From positions 1 to 64,000 of the forward strand of contig NZ_SEBS01000009.1 in assembly GCF_004211145.1 (NCBI RefSeq): a stretch of 64,000 bases of DNA, given 5' to 3'. The notes below the pieces were generated by a model, which was not told where the DNA came from, searched no databases, and saw only the letters and a list, made by a program, of their open reading frames with translations. Shown here in pieces: positions 1-8,280 of the stretch; the stretch's first letter is position 1, and the number at the start of each line of letters is the position of its first letter. The stretch is from Flavobacterium sp. GTDB taxonomy: Bacteria > Bacteroidota > Bacteroidia > Flavobacteriales > Flavobacteriaceae. Position numbers and translations under genes: made by a program.

Positions 1-1050
1 TCCAAGCGGATGTCCCAATGAAACCGCACCACCGTTCACGTTTACCTTGTCGGCGGGCAAACCGAGGATTTTCGCATTGGCCAGTCCGACAACCGAGAAT
101 GCTTCGTTGAACTCGAAAAAATCGACATCGTTAACCGTCATTCCAACTTTGTCGAGTGCTTTGGGCAACGCTTTCGCGGGAGACGTCGTAAACCATTTCG
201 GTTCCTGTTCTGCGTCGGCGTAACTTTTTATGTAGGCGAGCGGTTTCAACCCAAGTTCGTTCGCTTTTTCTTCGCTCATCAGGACCAACGCGGCCGCACC
301 GTCATTGATCGTCGAAGCGTTAGCGGCCGTAACCGTTCCGTCTTTCGTGAACGCGGGCGCAAGCGATGGGATCTTATCAAGTTTTACATTTGTGAATTCT
401 TCGTCTTTTGAAACGATTACAGGCTCGCCACGACGTTGCGGTACTGAAACGGGCACGATTTCGTTGTCGAATTTCCCAGCTTCCCATGCCTTGGCCGAAC
501 GCTCATACGATTGGATCGCGAACGCATCCTGGTCTTCGCGTGAGAATTCGTATTCCGTTGCGCACAAATCAGCGCAAACTCCCATCGCGTTGTTGTCGTA
601 AGCATCGGTAAGACCGTCTTTCTGCAAGCCGTCAACCATCGTCGTCGGACCGAATTTCACGCCGTTTCGCAAATGAACGTAATGCGGGATCATGCTCATG
701 TTTTCCATGCCGCCTGCAACGACGATCTCGGCGTCGCCCAATTGGATGGCTTGCGCGCCTTGCATCACGGCTTTCATGCCCGAAGCGCACACTTTATTTA
801 CGGTCGTGGTGATGACCGAATTCGGCAAACCTGCAGCCAACGCGGCCTGACGTGCCGGTGCTTGGCCAACTCCGGCCTGTACGACGTTGCCCATGAGGAC
901 TTCATCGACCAATTCGGGATTCAGGTTTATTTTTTCGAGTGCGCCTTTGATAGCGGCTGCGCCCAATTGCGGTGCGGGAACGGTCGACAAACCTCCCATA
1001 AAGCTTCCGATCGGGGTTCTCACAGCCGATACGATAACTACTTTCTTCAT
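1..1050 (-). CDS. Acetyl-CoA C-acyltransferase (thiolase), 3' end cut by window edge
   Basis: Thiolases join or split acyl-CoA and acetyl-CoA in fatty-acid or acetoacetate metabolism in the cytosol. About 350 codons are present of the roughly 390 usual for the family. The protein begins MKKVVIVSAVRTPIGSF, the standard thiolase start. The acylated cysteine lies in NKVCASGMKAV near residue 88, and FEFNEAF and the start of the C-terminal GHPLG motif are also seen; the last is interrupted by position 1. The ATG at 1050 follows an A/T-rich leader. The gene reads leftward out of the window, so its operon partners are not visible. The sequence does not separate biosynthetic from degradative thiolases. 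Confidence 0.95.
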   Translation of the reverse strand, partial: MKKVVIVSAVRTPIGSFMGGLSTVPAPQLGAAAIKGALEKINLNPELVDEVLMGNVVQAGVGQAPARQAALAAGLPNSVITTTVNKVCASGMKAVMQGAQAIQLGDAEIVVAGGMENMSMIPHYVHLRNGVKFGPTTMVDGLQKDGLTDAYDNNAMGVCADLCATEYEFSREDQDAFAIQSYERSAKAWEAGKFDNEIVPVSVPQRRGEPVIVSKDEEFTNVKLDKIPSLAPAFTKDGTVTAANASTINDGAAALVLMSEEKANELGLKPLAYIKSYADAEQEPKWFTTSPAKALPKALDKVGMTVNDVDFFEFNEAFSVVGLANAKILGLPADKVNVNGGAVSLGHPLG

Positions 1051-1198
1051 AATTTGAGTTTAAAACTGTATGCGCGAATTTAAACTATTTTTTAAAAAAT
1101 GGACGTTAAAATTCAGAATGTGATTATGGATATTTACATCGGGCGACGATAAATAGTAATACCGTAAAATTTAATCTGAAAATTCATTTTTCGAAAGA

Positions 1199-2098
1199 TT
1201 ATCGTCTTTCCAAAACTTTTTCGGGATAATCGGTGATGATACCGTCGACTTTCAGCGATAACATTCGATCGATGTCCTTGGTTTCATTGACCGTCCATGG
1301 TATAATCTTGATGTTCATTTTTGCAAGCGAATCAATCATTGCGGCATTTACGGCAGAGTAGTGCGGGCTGAAGATCTCGGGCTTTTTCTTCAGCATCGAA
1401 AGGTTTTTCGCAATTCCCGGTTTGTCGGCGAGAAATGCGGTTACGGTTTGAGGGTATCGTTTTGTTATTTCGTTGAGAATGAACGGGTCGAAAGATTGGA
1501 TGTTGATTCGGTTGTCGATTTTTTTCTGTCGGATAACTTTCATGACCAAATCGACGAAAACATCAGGATTCGGCTGTGTCTTCGCGTATTCCCAAGGCAC
1601 CGATTTTATTTCGATGTTGTATCGGACGGGTTTCGCCTTTTTTCGCGAGGCATACGCTTCTACCGAGTCGATCATTTCAGCGAGCGATGGCTTGTAGGTT
1701 TTTATCTTGTTCTGCTTGGGAAAAAGCTTGTTGCCTTTTGATCCGATGTCGAATTTCCTGATTTCGGAATAGGGCATTTTGTAAAGGTTGAACGTCGCTT
1801 CGGTGCTTTTTGGGATCGAATCGCCATTGGGTTGCAACACATACGCGCTTGACATGAATGGTTCATGCGACACTACGACTTGATCATCCTGGGAAATTAC
1901 GACGTCCAATTCGAGGACATCGACTCCTTTATCGATGGCGCTGTAAAACGCGGGCAGGGAATTCTCGGGGAAATTTCCGCGATCGCCTCTATGTCCTTGA
2001 ACTTCCACTTTTTGTTTATTATTTGAAAGTTGTTGGGTGTTTTTGCACGATGGGATTATCATAAGTAATCCGATTGTCGACAGGAAAGGGATTTTCAT
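1199..2098 (-). CDS. Glycerophosphodiester phosphodiesterase family lipoprotein
   Basis: A 299-residue protein that should hydrolyse glycerophosphodiesters to glycerol-3-phosphate and an alcohol. The N terminus is a lipoprotein signal with lipobox IPSC and Cys18, so it is probably membrane-anchored outside the cytoplasm. The GDPD signature HRGDRGNFPENS follows around residues 36-47, then ELDVVISQDDQVVVSHE with its acidic and His residues. The C-terminal KVDGIITDYPEKV is also typical of GDPDs. Length fits the single-domain family. It stands alone, 150 bp from the thiolase. The exact substrate cannot be read from the sequence. Confidence 0.93.
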   Translation of the reverse strand: MKIPFLSTIGLLMIIPSCKNTQQLSNNKQKVEVQGHRGDRGNFPENSLPAFYSAIDKGVDVLELDVVISQDDQVVVSHEPFMSSAYVLQPNGDSIPKSTEATFNLYKMPYSEIRKFDIGSKGNKLFPKQNKIKTYKPSLAEMIDSVEAYASRKKAKPVRYNIEIKSVPWEYAKTQPNPDVFVDLVMKVIRQKKIDNRINIQSFDPFILNEITKRYPQTVTAFLADKPGIAKNLSMLKKKPEIFSPHYSAVNAAMIDSLAKMNIKIIPWTVNETKDIDRMLSLKVDGIITDYPEKVLERR

Positions 2099-2336
2099 GG
2101 TTTACGGTTTTCGTCGGGGAGCTATTGTGATGCGTGTCAATATCTTGGTTAAAGATAGCATTGTTTCTTTGATCGGAGGATGGCGTTTGTTAAGGTTGTG
2201 ATATGTTTTTGGAACTTGTTCCGGATTTCGTAAAAACTTCCGGAATGGTTTGCTGTGAGGAAAGGTTACGTCAGCAACGGCAACATCCTAGTTCCCAAAT
2301 CATTTCAAGCGTAAAAAATTTATTCACTTCCAATCG

Positions 2337-2367
2337 TTGCCAAATTCGATTAACATACCTATATTTG
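2337..2367 (+). promoter_or_regulatory. Bacteroidota-type promoter for tRNA-Arg
   Basis: TTG at 2337-2339 is followed after 20 bases by TATATTTG at 2360-2367, an exact TAnnTTTG match. The expected transcription start falls a few bases before the tRNA, which fits a tRNA promoter. Confidence 0.7.
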
Positions 2368-2380
2368 CACCCGTTAAAAA

Positions 2381-2454
<74 letters not shown>

Positions 2455-2460
2455 CGATAA

Positions 2461-2523
2461 ATGCCCAGTGCAGACAAAAAAGCCCAAGTTCATTTGCGGC
2501 TTTTTTTTGTTTGTACTGGGCAT
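2461..2523 (+). terminator. Terminator after tRNA-Arg
   Basis: ATGCCCAGT at 2461-2469 pairs with ACTGGGCAT at 2515-2523. Inside, an A-rich run ending in GCC pairs with GGC followed by eight T. It begins six bases after the tRNA and can work in both directions. Confidence 0.75.
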
Positions 2524-2733
2524 TTTCAATTAGGATCTTTTGCAGGATCGCGCGTCGACATTACGTCGGTGATAAAAAGGTGCCCTATGAGACTCCTATG
2601 AATTTAGTTTGCCGAGCGCATTCGCGATAAGAAAATAGCAAATCGGATATACAGGATAAAAGATTATTTCCCATCTTCGAAAGTTAGAAATAACCGATAT
2701 CGCAACAACCGAATCTACAACACACCAATACAT

Positions 2734-4896
2734 ATGCGTACAAGAATAATATCTTCACTTTTAACGGTCGTACTTACGCTTAACATGTGCAGTTTTGCAA
2801 TAGCCAGTCCGTCCGAAAAACAGGAAAAGAAAATCGAGGGCAAGATTATTTACGATAGGAAAACGCATCGAATGACGCTGTCGTGGCCGGCGTTCGGTAC
2901 TTCGGGGAATTATGTGGTTAAAAGAGGCGGTAGTCGCTTGGCGTCTGAATTTGTGTCGGTCGGCTCAACTTCCAAATTGACCTTCATCGATAAAAAACCA
3001 AACGCCGATAAATACGAAAACTATTACAGCGTCACGCGCAACTCGATAACGATCTTATTATCTCTCGAAAACCAGATTTTTGGCAACAACATGTATTTCT
3101 ACGACAGGAAGCACGAAAAAGCGGATGCCGCGCTGAAAGACATCAATTCGCACTTCAGCTCAATCGGCCTGGGCGGACCGAACGGCGAATGGACTACGAA
3201 GCGACAGGCCTATTATTTCAAGGCGAACGTCAACGGCCAGACGTATGATCCGGGCGGGTCGGGTTCCGCATCATCGGCGACGGCGAATTCCATAGAATTG
3301 GGTTTCTATTCCCACATCGGAGGGTTGGGCAAAGTTCCGGCAGCCGTTAAACTGGGCGCTATTTTCACAAGGCCGCATCTTTCGGGTGGCGCAAATGCGA
3401 CGTGTACGTTCTGGCGTTCGGTTGAGAATGTGGCTGTCATGAGAGACTTCGCCTGGACGGTTTCACAATCGACGAGTGCCCGAAGAATGTCGATCGAGAG
3501 CACATCAAAATATATTTCGGACGTTGGAAACACAAACTTTTGGGGAAGCGGTGGTTTCATCGCCGACTCCGATTACACGACATCGCGACCGAACTGGGGC
3601 GGCCAACAACAATGGTACACGAGGAACACCGTTTTCCCTTCAGGCTCGACTTCGATGGGCGGTTCGTACAACATGGTTTGGCAAGGTTGCGTGAATCCCC
3701 CGAAGGCCGACAGTATCAACACTCCCGTTTCCGCGACACCAATAATCAGGGAAAAACCATTCCTGTTTATCGATAGCGACGGTGAGTACAAAATTTTCGT
3801 GCCGTCATGGCAAAAGGACAGAATAGGAATTTCGTGGTCGCCAAACGATATGGGCAAAGGCAAAGTACAGGACTTGCTCACCGATTGGTTCGTAGCCAAA
3901 GAAGGTAACACCGACGTCGAGATCAATGCGGCCCTGAAATCAGGTAAGAACATATTTTTCACGCCTGGGCATTACGCGTTGAATGCTCCGATCCAGATAA
4001 ATAGAAAAGATGCGATATTGTTAGGCACCGGGATCGCTTCGGTAACTCTTGAACCGACCGATAAAAATACCTGGGGATGCATTTATGCCGATGACAAGGA
4101 CGGAATCATCATTGCGGGGCTTCTTATGGATTCCTTCAACAGTACGACCTATCAAATCAGGATCGGCAACGAGGGAGCCGATGCCGACCATTCCGCAAAT
4201 CCCATATTGCTTACCGACATTACTTGCAGGGTAGGCGGCGTCCAATCAAAAAACGTCCAGATACAAGCATCGATGCAAATCAACAGCAACAATGTCGTGG
4301 GCGACCACTTTTGGCTGTGGCGCGCCGACCACGGCTCCCAACCCGGCGGAAAAGCACGTTGGACAAGAGACCGATGCAAAAATGGACTTGTCGTCACAGG
4401 CGACGATGTTACGCTTTATGCGCTGTTCGCCGAACACTTCCAAGAATACGAGGTGCTTTGGCTAGGGGAACGCGGCCGGACATATTTCCTGCAGAACGAG
4501 CCACCCTACGACGCCCCGAATCAAGAAAGTTGGAGCAGCCAAGCGGGCAGGGTTGACGGTTATGCGGCTTTCAAAGTCGCCAATAGCGTAAAAGAACACC
4601 ATAGTTTGGGAATGGGATCGTACGCGGTCTTCACGGGAACCGACGGCGACGTGAACAAGAAAAATGGCTTTGAAACTCCAAACAGCCCAAATGTAAAACT
4701 TGAAAAAATGTGCATTACCCGTTTTGCAGGGCCGGGCAATATCGAGAATGTCATCAACGGCGTCGGCGGAAGCACGGCGAGTGGCGTGAAACGTGTGGCA
4801 ATGTATAACAACGGTAAAGGTTCGCAACCTTATGATGAGGAATTTGATTTGCCGCAGAAGGAATCTTATCCGGCGTATATTGTTATGGAGAAGTAG
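2734..4896 (+). CDS. Large secreted right-handed beta-helix protein (GH55-like / bacterial 'adenylyl cyclase-like' family)
   Basis: A 720-residue exported protein with a signal peptide of about 24 residues ending near AIAS. Residues 110-330 carry conserved Gly, Trp and Asn stretches (GLGGPNGEWTTKRQAYYF, CTFWRSVENV). The second half has the alternating Asn, Val and Gly pattern of a right-handed beta-helix: NIFFTPGHYALNAPIQ, VVGDHFWLWRADHG, TLYALFAEHFQEYEVLW. From family memory this resembles secreted proteins annotated as adenylyl cyclase-like or coagulation factor 5/8-like in actinomycetes and soil bacteria, related to GH55 glucan-active folds. The substrate is unknown. There is no T9SS C-terminal domain and no lipobox. 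It stands alone between a tRNA and a repeat array, and I did not resolve a promoter. Confidence 0.85.
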   Translation: MRTRIISSLLTVVLTLNMCSFAIASPSEKQEKKIEGKIIYDRKTHRMTLSWPAFGTSGNYVVKRGGSRLASEFVSVGSTSKLTFIDKKPNADKYENYYSVTRNSITILLSLENQIFGNNMYFYDRKHEKADAALKDINSHFSSIGLGGPNGEWTTKRQAYYFKANVNGQTYDPGGSGSASSATANSIELGFYSHIGGLGKVPAAVKLGAIFTRPHLSGGANATCTFWRSVENVAVMRDFAWTVSQSTSARRMSIESTSKYISDVGNTNFWGSGGFIADSDYTTSRPNWGGQQQWYTRNTVFPSGSTSMGGSYNMVWQGCVNPPKADSINTPVSATPIIREKPFLFIDSDGEYKIFVPSWQKDRIGISWSPNDMGKGKVQDLLTDWFVAKEGNTDVEINAALKSGKNIFFTPGHYALNAPIQINRKDAILLGTGIASVTLEPTDKNTWGCIYADDKDGIIIAGLLMDSFNSTTYQIRIGNEGADADHSANPILLTDITCRVGGVQSKNVQIQASMQINSNNVVGDHFWLWRADHGSQPGGKARWTRDRCKNGLVVTGDDVTLYALFAEHFQEYEVLWLGERGRTYFLQNEPPYDAPNQESWSSQAGRVDGYAAFKVANSVKEHHSLGMGSYAVFTGTDGDVNKKNGFETPNSPNVKLEKMCITRFAGPGNIENVINGVGGSTASGVKRVAMYNNGKGSQPYDEEFDLPQKESYPAYIVMEK

Positions 4897-4899
4897 GTT

Positions 4900-5260
4900 G
4901 TTCGGAATTAAGCTGGCACGCGCTTGTGATTTGGGTTGATCTTAAGTAATCGCGGGTTTTGATTCTCGTGGAAGAATTACGCTGGTGCTTGATTCTGGGT
5001 GGGTTAATTTATCAAAAGGTTCCGGGTGTTTAGAAGGTTTGAATCCGATTGGCAGGATTACGCTGGCGCGTGATCCTGGGTTGGGGAGTCGTTCAATGAA
5101 ATCCCTTTCCGCGGCCTGCGATGGCGGATGATTAGTTATTTGATGGGATTACGCTGGCGCGTGATCCTGAGTTTGGGAGTCGTTCAATAAAATCCTTCCG
5201 CGGCCTGCGATGGCGGATGATTAGTTATTTGATGGGATTACGCTGGCGCGTGATCCTGAG
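4900..5260. repeat. Tandem array of about 90-bp units, each with a GGATTACGC/GCGTGATCC hairpin
   Basis: GGATTACGCTGGCGCGTGATCC occurs at 5055, 5146 and 5235, spaced 91 and 89 bp. Each copy is followed by GTTCA(A/G)TAAAATCC-like text and a CCGCGGCCTGCG block. GGATTACGC pairs with GCGTGATCC around a TGGC loop. An older copy near 4973 reads GAATTACGC/GCTTGATTC, where G-C has become A-T on both arms. A more decayed copy lies near 4906. The last unit runs into CCGCGGCC-TGC-GGCCGCGG at 5288-5306. No coding frame runs through the array. Confidence 0.8.
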
Positions 5261-5310
5261 TTGGGGAGTCGTTCAGTAAAATCCTTTCCGCGGCCTGCGG
5301 CCGCGGGGTC

Positions 5311-5371
5311 TTTTTTGTTTTGTGTAAAAAGTGCTCGAGCGAGCTCGGCACTTTTTACACAAAACAAAAAA
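5311..5371. repeat. Very long perfect hairpin (24-bp arms)
   Basis: The arm at 5311-5334 is exactly complementary to 5348-5371. The loop contains a further pairing, CGAGC with GCTCG. The arms are T-rich outside and A-rich inside, so either strand could give a terminator-like transcript. It lies just downstream of tRNA-Pro as read on the minus strand and may be a back-up terminator. Confidence 0.85.
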
Positions 5372-5401
5372 TCCCTCCGCACTACGTGCGGAAGGATTTT
5401 G
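5366..5401 (-). terminator. Terminator of the tRNA-Ser/tRNA-Pro transcript
   Basis: TCCGCAC at 5376-5382 pairs with GTGCGGA at 5386-5392, extended by AAATCC/GGATTT across one mismatch. Read on the minus strand it is followed by TTTTTTGTTTTG. It lies four bases past the end of tRNA-Pro. Confidence 0.75.
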
Positions 5402-5404
5402 TTG

Positions 5405-5479
5405 TCGGGGTGGCAGGATTCGAACCTGCGACCTCCTGGTCCCAAACCAGGCGCGATGACCGGGCTACGCTACACCCCG
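5405..5479 (-). tRNA. tRNA-Pro (anticodon TGG)
   Basis: On the minus strand the acceptor CGGGGTG pairs with CACCCCG and the discriminator is A. The anticodon stem CCTGG/CCAGG has loop TTTGGGA, giving anticodon TGG. The T arm is CAGG-TTCGAAT-CCTG. CCA is not encoded. It is 40 bp downstream of tRNA-Ser and is probably co-transcribed with it. Confidence 0.96.
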
Positions 5480-5519
5480 AGAATTTAGTACGTGGAATAC
5501 TAAATTATACTCTAAAAAG

Positions 5520-5603
5520 CGGAGAGACAGGGACTCGAACCCTGGCGACGTTTGCACGCCGACAGATTAGCAATCTGCTCCGTTACCACTCCGGCACCTC
5601 TCC
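5520..5603 (-). tRNA. tRNA-Ser (anticodon GCT)
   Basis: On the minus strand the acceptor GGAGAGG pairs with TCTCTCC and the discriminator is G, as usual for tRNA-Ser. The anticodon loop TTGCTAA gives GCT. The long variable arm GGCGTGCAAACGTC marks a class II tRNA. Confidence 0.96.
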
Positions 5604-5796
5604 AATGCAAAAGAATTCTCATCTTTTTGCGGTTGCAAATGTAAACGTTCAATCCATATTTTACAAAATAATGCGTTCTTTTTTTAAAACTTTTTGAGGT
5701 TGTTTTTTAAATGTGTTAATATTCAATTATATAACGAGAATAGAGTGGTTTTTTAAGCTTCGTATTTTTCGTACCTTGAGCAAAATATACTGCCAA

Positions 5797-6531
5797 ATGC
5801 GATCAGCCTTTATTTTATCAGCCGTTTTGTTTGGAATGATGACCGTCGGATGCAAAAGCAATCCTCAGAATTTCGAAGGGATACAACCCAAAAATGACGT
5901 CATCGCCACAGCAAATTTCCCAAAAATCGACACGAAATCCCGTCAAGTCCCGGTAAAACAGACGAAATTAATGCCTGCAACTCCGGACAGCGTGTTTGTC
6001 GACCTCAAAAATTACAGCACCGATTTCGTCTATGACATGAAATACGCAACGTCAGACAATTTCCTCAAAAGCCAAGTATACGACTGCGCCGAGTGTTTCC
6101 TTCGGCTAAAGACCGCCGAAGCGTTAATCGAAGCAAACAAAGAATTTATCGGCAAAGGCTACCGCATCAAGATTTTCGACTGCTACAGGCCGCTCGACAT
6201 CCAAAAACGCATGTGGAAAATCGTGTCGAACCCAAGTTACGTCGCCGATCCCGCAAAAGGCTCGATCCACAATCGCGGTGGCGCGGTCGATATTACGCTC
6301 ATAGATTCGAACGGAAAACAACTCGACATGGGAACGGCTTTCGATCATTTCGGGCCTGAAGCCGCAGTCGAGTACGCGAAACTTTCCGAGTCGGTGAAAT
6401 CGAATCGTAAATTATTGCAGGAAGTCATGTCGAAACACGATTTTTCGGTATTGAAATCAGAGTGGTGGCACTTTAATTACAAAGGAGCGTCGACTGAAAA
6501 AGTCTCGAATTTTAAATGGGATTGCAATTAA
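5797..6531 (+). CDS. D-alanyl-D-alanine dipeptidase family lipoprotein (M15D, VanX/DdpX-like)
   Basis: M15D enzymes are zinc peptidases that cut D-Ala-D-Ala or related dipeptides. I place the start at ATG 5797, not at the upstream in-frame codon at 5713, because it gives a lipoprotein signal with MTVGC and Cys19, and 244 residues. The zinc-binding SIHNRGGAVDITLID and the C-terminal EWWHFNYKG are both present, as are the family motifs YATSDNF and KIFDCYRPLDIQKRMW. The mature enzyme should face the periplasm and more likely salvages peptidoglycan fragments than gives vancomycin resistance, since no vanHA genes lie nearby. Its stop overlaps the stop of the convergent gene at 6528 by three bases. 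Confidence 0.9.
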   Translation: MRSAFILSAVLFGMMTVGCKSNPQNFEGIQPKNDVIATANFPKIDTKSRQVPVKQTKLMPATPDSVFVDLKNYSTDFVYDMKYATSDNFLKSQVYDCAECFLRLKTAEALIEANKEFIGKGYRIKIFDCYRPLDIQKRMWKIVSNPSYVADPAKGSIHNRGGAVDITLIDSNGKQLDMGTAFDHFGPEAAVEYAKLSESVKSNRKLLQEVMSKHDFSVLKSEWWHFNYKGASTEKVSNFKWDCN

Positions 6532-7097
6532 TCGACTATGCAGCGAAGATTGTCCATGAAATACGTTTCGGGCTTGTAAGTCTTCCCGTCGGATTCCGAA
6601 ACGAATTCGCTTTTCACGATATAATCCACGGTTTCGCCTCCATATCGGATCCGCATCAGGATAACCGGTGATTTCTTAAGCTCCTCGAACGAATCTTTCA
6701 TGAACATGAAAATCCCCGAATGTACGCGATTTGTCGCGCCGCCTTTGGGATCGCGTAACGACGTACCGCAATTTTCACTGTCGATATGTACGAGTGTCAC
6801 AACTTTTCCGTTCGCCAACTGCAAGTACATTTTTGAATTTTTATCGAAACAATACGCTTTGATGAATTCCTTGCTTCGCGTGATGAATTGGGTGTTCAAC
6901 GTAGGAAGTTCGTCGGTAAGAACCAATGAGAAGAACAGGCGCGAACTCGTGCCTCCGAAATTTTTCTCGTAAAAAATAAAATCCTTCGTAGCCTTATACG
7001 TACCGATGCTGTCCACGACATCTGTCGCGTATTCGCAAGGTTTTTGGGCGATCGCAGCCTGTGCGACGAAAAACAAGATCAGTAAAAAGCGTTTCAT
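6528..7097 (-). CDS. Secreted protein of unknown function
   Basis: Starting at ATG 7097 the product is 189 residues with a clear signal peptide, MKRFLLILFFVAQAAIA, cut before QKPCEY. An upstream in-frame codon at 7115 would spoil the signal and overlap the next gene. I do not recognise a family. The body is mixed alpha/beta in appearance with several Cys (CEYATD, YCFDKN, ENCGTS, LRCIVD), which could form disulfides in the periplasm. It lies just downstream of the methyltransferase gene (2 bp) and probably shares its transcript. Confidence 0.8.
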   Translation of the reverse strand: MKRFLLILFFVAQAAIAQKPCEYATDVVDSIGTYKATKDFIFYEKNFGGTSSRLFFSLVLTDELPTLNTQFITRSKEFIKAYCFDKNSKMYLQLANGKVVTLVHIDSENCGTSLRDPKGGATNRVHSGIFMFMKDSFEELKKSPVILMRIRYGGETVDYIVKSEFVSESDGKTYKPETYFMDNLRCIVD

Positions 7098-7099
7098 TT

Positions 7100-8278
7100 T
7101 TAAATTTTGGCGCAAAATAACACAATTTTGTCATTGGACGCGACAGTCGTGAAAAAACAATAGTGATCGCCTCCGTCGCGAATCTTCCATTTCTTGCGAA
7201 GCGCTTCGACGGTCTCGGGGAAATTACGCGTCGAGACGTTTGCTTTTGATTGCAGCATGTAGTTTTTCATGTTCGCTTTGTCGTATGCAAATTCTCGTTT
7301 CACTTCAAAAATCCGTCCCGGGAAATCCATAATTTTTTCGTCCGATGTATACAAATGTGAATGTTTATGCAGCTTGTCGAGATCGAACGCCAATCCGATC
7401 GCGTCGAACGCACCCGACTTCATGATCGCGGCATTCGGTTCATACAAATACGTTTTCGGATTACCGTAATTCGCGTCGGCCGATTGGGAGAAACTGCTTT
7501 CAAAACGCTGCATTCCATCTTTGGTGATATTGACCGAAACCAAATTCGGACTTCCGACGAAGTTTTTTTGGATTACGAAAAGCAATTCCTTTACTTCATT
7601 TTCGAGTGCGACGATGTGGATTTCGCGAACGTTCTTAAGTTCCGACAACGCAGCCGAAATATCGAGGATAGGCGCCGTTTTAATCAAAATATTATCAGAA
7701 TGTCCGAAGTAGAAATCCAAAAGATCGGGTACGTTCGGCAAGCAATCCCTGAGCATGAACACCTTGCCTTTGGTTTCATTCCGCCTCGACGGATCGATGT
7801 AGATCCAATCGAATTTGCCACGTTCGTGTTTGAGTATTTCAGTGCTGTCGCCGGTTTCGCATCGGACGTTAAAAGCTTTCAGACGATCAAAATTATGCGC
7901 CGCGATTCCTGACAGCTCCAAATCCAGTTCGCAATGCACGACTTTTTCAAATCGCTTCGAGAAGTAATAATCGTCGACACCGAAACCGCCCGTCAAATCA
8001 ATAAGATCGTGACCTGAAATCAAGTTCGCTTTGTAGTCAGCCGTTTTCTCAGAAGACGTTTGTTCGACCGAAACCTTCGCGGGATAATAGATTTCCGATG
8101 CGGAGAACCAAGTCGGCAGCTTGTCCTTCGCCTTGGTCTTCGCCGCGATCTGGTTCAGGATTTCCTTATAGTCGGAATCGGGAAACGGATTTTTCAGCAA
8201 TGCCAATTTGGACACGTCGGTTCCAACCGATTCGTCTATAAACGCCTGGATTTCATCTGAAAGCAACTCCTTGTCCAC
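7100..8278 (-). CDS. Class I SAM-dependent methyltransferase with THUMP-like domain
   Basis: A 392-residue protein of the Bacteroidota family annotated as THUMP-like or RNA-cap-guanine-type methyltransferases. The SAM-binding motif I is DLTGGFGVDDYYF near residue 95 and motif IV is WIYIDPSRR near residue 160. The DPSRR form resembles N-methylating RNA enzymes. The target is not known; RNA is the likely guess. The start is GTG at 8278, two bases after the stop of the permease gene upstream. No ATG fits nearby. The gene is in a minus-strand run with the permease and the DUF4159 gene. Confidence 0.85.
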   Translation of the reverse strand: MDKELLSDEIQAFIDESVGTDVSKLALLKNPFPDSDYKEILNQIAAKTKAKDKLPTWFSASEIYYPAKVSVEQTSSEKTADYKANLISGHDLIDLTGGFGVDDYYFSKRFEKVVHCELDLELSGIAAHNFDRLKAFNVRCETGDSTEILKHERGKFDWIYIDPSRRNETKGKVFMLRDCLPNVPDLLDFYFGHSDNILIKTAPILDISAALSELKNVREIHIVALENEVKELLFVIQKNFVGSPNLVSVNITKDGMQRFESSFSQSADANYGNPKTYLYEPNAAIMKSGAFDAIGLAFDLDKLHKHSHLYTSDEKIMDFPGRIFEVKREFAYDKANMKNYMLQSKANVSTRNFPETVEALRKKWKIRDGGDHYCFFTTVASNDKIVLFCAKI

Positions 8279-8280
8279 GG

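Noticed and set aside
5261..5697. Frames covering the hairpin and the tRNA genes
   Set aside because: They run through two tRNAs and a perfect hairpin, so they are not genes.
5797..6531. Vancomycin-resistance vanX
   Set aside because: The enzyme is a lipoprotein outside the cytoplasm and no vanH, vanA or regulator genes are near.
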